A stretch of 10,886 bases of DNA, taken from assembly GCA_025457785.1 (NCBI GenBank), contig JALOTS010000042.1, positions 1-10,886 of the forward strand. The letters run 5' to 3'. Numbering within the stretch: the stretch's first letter is position 1; every line of letters starts with the position of its first letter. The DNA is from Pontiellaceae bacterium. Its GTDB lineage: Bacteria; Verrucomicrobiota; Kiritimatiellia; Kiritimatiellales; Tichowtungiaceae. Below are positions 5,873 through 10,886 of the stretch, one piece after another. A model generated the notes under the pieces. It ran no database searches and had not been told where the DNA came from. It saw nothing but the letters and a program-made list of their open reading frames with translations. The translations under genes were made by a program, and so were the position numbers.

Positions 5873-8506
5873 ATGATGGATTTTAATAAAATGACCCAAA
5901 AGGTTCGTGAGGCGTTTCAATCGGCGCAGGCGCTGGCCATTGAGTCCGGACATCAGCAAACCGACGGAGAGCATCTGCTTTTGGCGCTGCTCCGCCAGGA
6001 CGACGGGCTTGCGCCGCAGCTTTTCGAACGGATGGAGGCCTCCGCCCCGACCGCGATGGCACGTCTGGAACAGGAGCTGAAAAAAATTCCGTCCGTCTCC
6101 GGACCGGGAAGCGAAAGCGGAAAAATTTACATTACGCAGCGGCTCGAAAGCCTGCTGGTCAAGGCGCAGAAGGAAATGCAAAAACTGGGCGACGGGTTTG
6201 TTTCGGTCGAACATCTGCTGCTGGCGTTTGCCGATGAAAAAACAAAAACCGCCGCAGGCACGATTCTCGATGAACTGGGCATTACCCGCAACCGGATTTT
6301 GGAAGCGTTAAAAACCCTTCGCGGCAATCAGCGCGTCACTACCGACAACCCGGAAGGCTCCTACGATGCCCTGAAAAAATACGGTCAGGATCTGGTCGAG
6401 CTGGCCCGTTCGGGCAAGCTTGATCCGGTGATCGGACGCGACGCGGAAATCCGTTCGGTCATCCGCATCCTGTCACGTAAAACCAAAAACAATCCGGTGC
6501 TGATCGGCGAGCCGGGCGTCGGCAAAACCGCCATCGTCGAAGGGCTGGCCCACCGCATTGTGCGCGGCGATGTGCCGGAAGGACTGAAAGACAAAACCAT
6601 CTTTGCGCTCGATATGACCTCACTGATGGCGGGCGCAAAATATCGCGGCGAATTTGAAGAACGCCTCAAAGCCGTCCTGAACGAAATCAAATCGGCTGAA
6701 GGCCGCATTATTCTTTTCATCGACGAACTGCATACGATTGTCGGCGCGGGCCGCACCGAAGGCTCAACCGATGCCGGCAACATGCTCAAGCCGATGCTGG
6801 CGCGCGGCGAATTGCATTGTATCGGTGCCACCACGCTGGATGAGCATCGCAAATACATTGAAAAAGATGCCGCGCTCGAACGCCGCTTCCAGCCGGTTGT
6901 GGTCGATATGCCGAGCGTCGAAGACACCATTTCCATTCTGCGCGGACTGCGCGAGCGCTTCGAAGTTCACCACGGCGTACACATTAAGGATACCGCTCTG
7001 GTCGCCGCCGCCACGCTGTCCGACCGCTACATCACCGAACGGTTTCTGCCGGATAAAGCGATCGACCTGATGGACGAGGCCTGCGCCTCAATCCGCACCG
7101 AGATCGATTCGCTGCCCGCCGAACTCGACGAAATCACCCGCAAAATCATGAGGCTCGAAATTGAAGAAACCGCGCTGAAAAAAGAAAAAGACCGATCCAG
7201 TCAGGAGCGGCTCGAATTTCTACAGAAAGAACTGGCCGAACTTCAGGCGGAAGCGAAAACCCTGCGCGCGCAGTGGGAAAACGAGAAAGGAGCCATCCAG
7301 AAAGTGCGCGACCTGCGCGAAGCGCTGGAATTCGCCCGCCGCGAAAGCGCCGATGCCGAACGCGCCTATGATCTGGAACGCGTCGCCAAGCTGCGACACG
7401 GCACCATTCCCGGACTCGAAAAACAGTTGAAGGGGCTGGAAGAAAAACTTCACGCGCAGGAAGGCGCTCCGAGTCTGCTCCGCGAAGAAGTGACCGAAGA
7501 GGAAATCGCCGAAGTGGTGGCCCGCTGGACCGGCATCCCGCTCACCAAACTGCTGGAAGGCGAACGCGGGAAACTGCTCAAACTGGCCGATGAACTGCAC
7601 CGCCGCGTAATCGGCCAGGATGAAGCCGTACAGACCGTTGCCGATGCCGTCCTGCGCGCCCGCGCCGGCATCAACAACCCAAACCGCCCGATCGGCGCGT
7701 TCCTGTTCCTCGGCCCGACCGGCGTCGGCAAAACCGAGCTGGCCCGCACGCTCGCCTTTGAACTGTTCGACAGCGAAGAGCATATAGTACGCATCGACAT
7801 GAGCGAATACATGGAAAAACACAGCGTCTCGCGGCTGGTCGGTGCGCCGCCCGGATATGTCGGCTACGACGAAGGCGGACAGCTCACCGAGGCCGTCCGG
7901 CGCAAGCCCTACTCCGTTGTGCTGCTCGACGAAATCGAAAAAGCCCATCCGGATGTCTTCAACATCCTGCTGCAGATTTTTGACGACGGGCGGCTGACCG
8001 ACTCGCAGGGCCACACGGTCAGCTTTAAAAACACCATTGTCATTATGACCAGCAATATCGGCTCTTCACTGCTGCTCGAAGGCATCGGACGGCAAGGCCG
8101 CATCACGGAAGAAACCCGCGATCAGGTCATGGCGATGCTCAAAGAACACTTCCGCCCGGAATTTCTGAACCGGCTCGACGACACCGTGCTGTTCAAACCG
8201 CTGACCGCAGGAGAAATCGGACAGATTGTTGAACTGCTGCTCAATGAGCTGCGCAAGCGGCTTGCGGCCCGTGACATCCGGCTGGATGTTTCCGAAGAGG
8301 TCAAAAAGCACATTATCGAAGAAGGGTTTGATCCGGTGTACGGCGCGCGCCCGCTCAAGCGGTTCATCCAGCAGCATTTCGAAACCGCGCTCGCCCGGAG
8401 TATTATTTCCGGCGACATTCATGACGGCTCTGCCGTCCGTGCCGGAATGGAAAGCGGCAGGTTGGTTTTCCACACATTGGAAGCTGACCGGACGCCCGGC
8501 GCCTGA
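5873..8506 (+). CDS. clpB: ATP-dependent chaperone/disaggregase ClpB
   Basis: Cytoplasmic AAA+ Hsp100 of 877 residues (family usual about 855-870). As a hexamer with DnaK/DnaJ/GrpE it pulls polypeptides out of aggregates after heat or other stress. The N-terminal Clp-N repeats lie at about 5-150. The first ATPase has Walker A GEPGVGKT (212-219), Walker B ILFIDE (280-285), pore loop KYRG (256-259) and arginine fingers in ERRF (336-339). The coiled-coil middle domain, about 410-535, separates ClpB from ClpA and ClpC. The second ATPase has Walker A GPTGVGKT (614-621), Walker B VVLLDE (682-687), pore loop GYVG (661-664), FLNR at 764-767 and sensor-2 GARPLKR (824-830). No ClpP-docking IGF/IGL loop is evident, fitting a disaggregase. 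GGAG at 5863-5866 lies 6 nt before ATG 5873; ATG 5876 is equally usable. It is a single gene with no neighbour on its strand. Heat-shock control is expected but no CIRCE or clear sigma-32 site was found. Confidence 0.98.
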   Translation: MMDFNKMTQKVREAFQSAQALAIESGHQQTDGEHLLLALLRQDDGLAPQLFERMEASAPTAMARLEQELKKIPSVSGPGSESGKIYITQRLESLLVKAQKEMQKLGDGFVSVEHLLLAFADEKTKTAAGTILDELGITRNRILEALKTLRGNQRVTTDNPEGSYDALKKYGQDLVELARSGKLDPVIGRDAEIRSVIRILSRKTKNNPVLIGEPGVGKTAIVEGLAHRIVRGDVPEGLKDKTIFALDMTSLMAGAKYRGEFEERLKAVLNEIKSAEGRIILFIDELHTIVGAGRTEGSTDAGNMLKPMLARGELHCIGATTLDEHRKYIEKDAALERRFQPVVVDMPSVEDTISILRGLRERFEVHHGVHIKDTALVAAATLSDRYITERFLPDKAIDLMDEACASIRTEIDSLPAELDEITRKIMRLEIEETALKKEKDRSSQERLEFLQKELAELQAEAKTLRAQWENEKGAIQKVRDLREALEFARRESADAERAYDLERVAKLRHGTIPGLEKQLKGLEEKLHAQEGAPSLLREEVTEEEIAEVVARWTGIPLTKLLEGERGKLLKLADELHRRVIGQDEAVQTVADAVLRARAGINNPNRPIGAFLFLGPTGVGKTELARTLAFELFDSEEHIVRIDMSEYMEKHSVSRLVGAPPGYVGYDEGGQLTEAVRRKPYSVVLLDEIEKAHPDVFNILLQIFDDGRLTDSQGHTVSFKNTIVIMTSNIGSSLLLEGIGRQGRITEETRDQVMAMLKEHFRPEFLNRLDDTVLFKPLTAGEIGQIVELLLNELRKRLAARDIRLDVSEEVKKHIIEEGFDPVYGARPLKRFIQQHFETALARSIISGDIHDGSAVRAGMESGRLVFHTLEADRTPGA

Positions 8507-8718
8507 TCGACTTCGCTGCAATCTCGGCATTAACCTGAAAAAGTAAGACCGGTGCCCGCTTTACTTTTGCATTCCGGAAAGGTGGAACTGCTCCGGAAAT
8601 TGCCTTTGGCCGACTTGCGCCGGAGCATCGCAAACGGCGAAACCCGCCGCGCTTATCAAACAACTCCGGATAAAAAGCTCCGTATTTGTAAGACGGCCTG
8701 CCTTTTTCATTAAAGGTG
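8507..8718. other. Intergenic region downstream of clpB with weak inverted repeats
   Basis: No credible gene lies between clpB and the rpmB terminator. Plus-strand AAAAGTAA (8539-8546) can pair with TTACTTTT (8561-8568) across a 14-nt loop. Ending in four T, this is the best but weak candidate for a clpB terminator. GCTCCGG (8590-8596) and CCGGAGC (8620-8626) form a second perfect 7-bp inverted repeat with a 23-nt loop, and CGGCG/CGCCG at 8635-8649 a third short one. Open frames on the minus strand here show no family resemblance. Confidence 0.45.
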
Positions 8719-8749
8719 AAAAACAAAATGCCGGTCCTTTCGGGCCGGC
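8719..8749 (-). terminator. Rho-independent terminator of rpmB
   Basis: On the minus strand an 8-bp GC-rich stem (8749-8742 with 8737-8730, one G-T pair, 4-nt loop GAAA) is followed directly by ATTTTGTTTTT. It begins 25 nt past the rpmB stop. The plus-strand side lacks a T-run after the hairpin, so it mainly serves rpmB rather than clpB. Confidence 0.88.
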
Positions 8750-8774
8750 ACTCAAACAAATTCTCTGTTTCAGC

Positions 8775-9002
8775 TCAGGCTTTCGTTACCAATCCTGAAC
8801 GGATTGCTTTGGCGGAAACCCAAATGCGGCGCACCGTTCCGTTTTCGTCTTTAATCCGGACGTGCTGAAGGTTTGCTTTGAATTTACGTTTCGTGGCACT
8901 GGTTACGTGCAAACCAATACCGCCTTTGCTCTTTCTCAAACCTTTACGGACGATCCGGCGGCCTGAAATTGTTCCTTTTCCTGTTATTGCACATTTAGCC
9001 AT
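8775..9002 (-). CDS. rpmB: 50S ribosomal protein L28
   Basis: A 75-residue basic protein of the large ribosomal subunit (E. coli L28 has 78). The opening 'MAKCAITGKGTISGRRI' and the block 'TKRKFKANLQHVRI' (37-50) followed by 'WVSAKAIRSGLVTKA' are diagnostic of L28. Between them lies a Gly/Lys-rich insert (KGLRKSKGGIGLHVTSA, 20-36) instead of the short 'NNVSHA'-type segment of E. coli; I recall such inserts from some PVC-group L28s. Only one cysteine (Cys4) is present, so this is the form without the four-cysteine zinc ribbon. The start is fixed by GAGGGA 6 nt upstream (9014-9009). It is monocistronic, with its own promoter and terminator. rpmG (L33), which neighbours rpmB in many bacteria, is not here. 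Confidence 0.97.
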   Translation of the reverse strand: MAKCAITGKGTISGRRIVRKGLRKSKGGIGLHVTSATKRKFKANLQHVRIKDENGTVRRIWVSAKAIRSGLVTKA

Positions 9003-9046
9003 GGTTATTCCCTCACTGTCTGAAAATTTACCTCAAAGAGTGGCGT

Positions 9047-9075
9047 AATCTACGGACTGACCCGCCCCTTGGCAA
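9047..9075 (-). promoter_or_regulatory. Probable sigma-70 promoter of rpmB
   Basis: On the minus strand, TTGCCA (9075-9070, five of six to -35), a 17-nt spacer (9069-9053) and TAGATT (9052-9047, four of six to -10 with the key first TA and last T). Transcription would start near 9040, giving a leader of about 38 nt before the ATG at 9002. Confidence 0.5.
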
Positions 9076-9174
9076 GCGCAATATCGGATGAATCCGCAGA
9101 TTATTCCGACAGAAGAAAGCCCGCATAGGAACCCCTTTCAGTTTTTATTTCGTTCAGGGAGATTACTCTTCCCC

Positions 9175-9188
9175 CCTGTTTCGACAGG
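9175..9188 (-). repeat. Short hairpin just downstream of hemW
   Basis: CCTGT and ACAGG form a 5-bp stem with a 4-nt loop, starting 6 nt after the hemW stop. No T-run follows on the minus strand, so it is not a convincing rho-independent terminator; it might stabilise the 3' end. Read on the plus strand, the loop is TTCG. Confidence 0.25.
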
Positions 9189-9194
9189 AAAACG

Positions 9195-10265
9195 TCAAAC
9201 CAGTTCAGAAAAAACCGAATCGCTGACAAAAAGCGCCGACTCCGTAAGCCGGACGTGATGCCCGTCGATTTCCAGAAGCCCTTCTTCTTCCAGCCATTGC
9301 AGGACGGCCTGCTGTTTTTTCCAGACATCGGGAGAAACCTCAACACCCGTCAGCCGCCGGAGTCCCATCACCAGTGTTTCGCGCGCCTTGGCCTCCGGAT
9401 CGAGCTTTTCTTCAAACTCACGGCGCGGCCCGTTCCCGCAATAATCGTCCAGATCGGACACATTCGCCCAGCGAACCCCTTTCCAGTGGGAATGGGCCGC
9501 CGGACCGCAGCCGATATACTCCCCGCCGCTCCAGTAAAGCAGATTATGCCGGCACTCCAGCCCCGGCCTCGCGAAATTCGAAATCTCGTAATGCGCAAAC
9601 CCGGCAGCCTTCAGTTTCGCCCGGATCTGATCATACATATCCCGCTCCAATTCCTCGTCCGGCTTTTCCGGATTACGGTCTGCCAGCGGGGTTCCCTCTT
9701 CAACCGTGAGATTATAAATCGAAATGTGCTCCGGACCGAGAGCCAGCGCGCGATCGATATCCGCATTCAGCATCTCCATCGTCTGACCCGGCACGCCGAA
9801 CATCAAATCCAGGCTGATGTTTTCAAAACCCGCCGCGCGCGCCAGCCGAAACGCCTCCTCCGCCTGTGCCGCCGAATGAATCCGGCCCAGCGTTTCCAAA
9901 CAGGAGGAATCAAACGACTGCACACCGATCGAAAGCCGGTTCACGCCGGTTCTTTTCAACAGATCCAGTTTTTGCCGGTCTATCGTCCCCGGATTGGCCT
10001 CCACCGAAAATTCAGCAGGGCTGAATTCTCCAAACATTGGAAAATATTTTTCCAAACAGTCGAGCCCCGGGGCGGTCGGTGTGCCGCCGCCAATGAAAAC
10101 AGTTTCCGGTAAAAAGTCCGGATACAGGCTTTTTAAATTTCCAACTTCCATTTCCAAAGCCTGGAAAAATTTCTCCTCATTTTTCCAGGGTCCGGAAAAA
10201 GAATAGAAAGCGCAATAGGAACACTTGCGCTCACAAAACGGAATATGGATGTATAAACCGGCCAC
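9195..10265 (-). CDS. hemW: Radical SAM haem chaperone HemW (coproporphyrinogen III oxidase-like)
   Basis: A 356-residue cytoplasmic radical-SAM protein (E. coli HemW has 378). HemW binds haem and hands it to target apo-proteins such as respiratory enzymes; despite its similarity to HemN it is not thought to be the oxidase. The iron-sulphur motif is CxxxCxYC at Cys11, Cys15 and Cys18 ('HIPFCERKCSYCAFYS'), lacking HemN's fourth cysteine. Other hallmarks are 'FIGGGTPT' (57-64), 'SVEANPGT' (87-94), 'LSIGVQSF' (111-118), 'DLMFGVPGQT' (153-162), 'HYEISNFA' (225-232), 'CRHNLLYW' (238-245) and 'GCGPAAHSH' (252-260). A HemN_C-like winged-helix region follows at about 285-345. The GTG start at 10265 shares one base with the upstream gene's TAG stop, so the two are probably translationally coupled. 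Older annotation calls such proteins 'oxygen-independent coproporphyrinogen III oxidase'. Confidence 0.95.
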   Translation of the reverse strand: MAGLYIHIPFCERKCSYCAFYSFSGPWKNEEKFFQALEMEVGNLKSLYPDFLPETVFIGGGTPTAPGLDCLEKYFPMFGEFSPAEFSVEANPGTIDRQKLDLLKRTGVNRLSIGVQSFDSSCLETLGRIHSAAQAEEAFRLARAAGFENISLDLMFGVPGQTMEMLNADIDRALALGPEHISIYNLTVEEGTPLADRNPEKPDEELERDMYDQIRAKLKAAGFAHYEISNFARPGLECRHNLLYWSGGEYIGCGPAAHSHWKGVRWANVSDLDDYCGNGPRREFEEKLDPEAKARETLVMGLRRLTGVEVSPDVWKKQQAVLQWLEEEGLLEIDGHHVRLTESALFVSDSVFSELV

Positions 10266-10886
10266 TAAATTCCCGGGATATAATCACCGATAACATCCAG
10301 AATCCCCTGCTCCTCGATAACGCCCTTATCAGGCGAACTGCTCTTGGGATCAAGGGATGAGATCACATTGACATCAAGCTTCGCCGTATGTCTGTTCCGC
10401 ACGAACAACGCAGCCAAATCGTCGGATTTCTGGGCATTTCCGACCGAATCCAGCACGGCCACCGTCACACCGTCCGGCAATAAATGGCCGTACACCGCCG
10501 CCCAGCCGGTTATCACTGCATCCGGATGAGAAGACGCATCAATAAACATCGACGCGCTGTAATAGGCCCCCATCGCATACCCCGCCCAGGTCACCCGGTG
10601 TTCCGCAAACGCAAAACATTTTTCACCTGACATCCTGTCGAAAAACTCAACCGCCATCAGCAAAATCCCGTTATAGTCGCCAGCCGCCTGCTTCGGCGGC
10701 GTTTTATATTTTACAGACAATTCAACAAGATCCTTTCCGGCGACATTTTTGCCTGACCCTTTTTTTACGTCCGCAAGGATACGCATCTTTTGCACGGCGG
10801 ATTTTTTATACAACCTGTCCAGATCCCGCATCACATACGGAAAGGCGTAAGGTGTCCGCTTCCGAAGAACGGCATCCTGCCGGGGC
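10265..10886 (-). CDS. Hypothetical protein, 5'-truncated by the window; possible ClpP/S49 peptidase-like fold
   Basis: The frame stays open to the right-hand edge (206 codons visible), so the true start probably lies outside. The GTG at 10834 and ATG at 10831 have unbroken, protein-like sequence before them ('RKRTPYAFPY'). I do not firmly recognise it. Numbered from the GTG at 10834, the stretch 51-119 runs through 'AGDYNGILLMAVEFFDRM', 'KCFAFAEHRVTWAGYAMGAY' and 'IDASSHPDAVITGWAAVYG'. Its order of motifs resembles the ClpP/SppA fold ('GG..n....A...I', 'Ay....aSAGY..a', 'D.I...p.a.itGs.gv.g'). If so, the position usually holding the catalytic Ser before Ala-Gly would be Trp here, suggesting a non-catalytic member or a wrong alignment. 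No transmembrane segment is obvious in the visible part. The one-base stop/start overlap with hemW indicates an operon. Confidence 0.5.
   Translation of the reverse strand, partial: PRQDAVLRKRTPYAFPYVMRDLDRLYKKSAVQKMRILADVKKGSGKNVAGKDLVELSVKYKTPPKQAAGDYNGILLMAVEFFDRMSGEKCFAFAEHRVTWAGYAMGAYYSASMFIDASSHPDAVITGWAAVYGHLLPDGVTVAVLDSVGNAQKSDDLAALFVRNRHTAKLDVNVISSLDPKSSSPDKGVIEEQGILDVIGDYIPGI

Noticed and set aside
7220..8014. 264-residue minus-strand open frame inside clpB
   Set aside because: It is a shadow of clpB; the residue pattern is antisense-like and clpB motifs are intact on the plus strand.
8403..8759. Minus-strand open frame of 118 residues between rpmB and clpB
   Set aside because: It begins inside the rpmB terminator hairpin, runs into the clpB 3' end, has no ribosome site and resembles no family.
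9255..10112. 285-residue plus-strand open frame opposite hemW
   Set aside because: It is the antisense of an unmistakable hemW; the composition is Arg/Gln/Pro-rich without motifs.
1..10886. CRISPR array, insertion sequence, integrase, toxin-antitoxin or phage-defence system
   Set aside because: No regularly spaced direct repeats, transposase or recombinase motifs, small overlapping toxin-antitoxin pair or known defence domain were found in any frame.

Overview
The window looks like chromosomal DNA from a Gram-negative bacterium of the PVC group, most likely a Kiritimatiellota, Lentisphaerota or Verrucomicrobiota relative. This is inferred from protein style, not from a marker gene. The evidence is a secreted protein combining an N-terminal 'QGRL...SVPYAL' module with a choice-of-anchor-D-like domain and a DUF1566 domain, a second secreted protein with thrombospondin-type-3 calcium repeats and a C-terminal 'YTLQYS...FYCIRV' module, a large lipoprotein that looks carbohydrate-active, and an L28 with a long basic insert. 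Base composition is moderately GC-rich and even, and no mobile element, integrase, phage gene or CRISPR array is visible.

Layout. (1) 1-1858, plus strand: two adjacent genes for exported proteins, probably one operon. The second appears to start at an ATT codon (1169) placed 8 nt after a GGAG Shine-Dalgarno; only that start gives the protein its signal peptide. (2) 1975-2092, minus strand: tRNA-Phe(GAA) with a near-consensus sigma-70 promoter. (3) 2152-3482, plus strand: an AEC-family membrane transporter followed by the small cupin nucleoside phosphorylase ppnP, which has its own likely promoter. (4) 3489-5522, minus strand: a 677-residue predicted lipoprotein, convergent with ppnP, that resembles alpha/alpha-toroid glycoside hydrolases and ends in a beta-rich domain. 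(5) 5523-5872: a 350-bp divergent intergenic region rich in inverted repeats. (6) 5873-8506, plus strand: clpB, the disaggregase, complete with all its ATPase motifs. (7) 8507-8774: intergenic DNA holding a clear rho-independent terminator for rpmB. (8) 8775-9002, minus strand: rpmB (ribosomal protein L28) with a likely promoter. (9) 9195-10886, minus strand: hemW (radical-SAM haem chaperone) whose GTG start overlaps the stop of an upstream gene by one base. That upstream gene runs off the window edge and faintly resembles ClpP/S49-type serine peptidases.

Most of the content is housekeeping (proteostasis, translation, haem handling, nucleoside salvage) interleaved with exported proteins. I see no obvious new multi-gene system. 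The best leads are the ATT start with its signal peptide, the unclassified lipoprotein, the structured clpB/lipoprotein intergenic region, and the truncated peptidase-like gene coupled to hemW.
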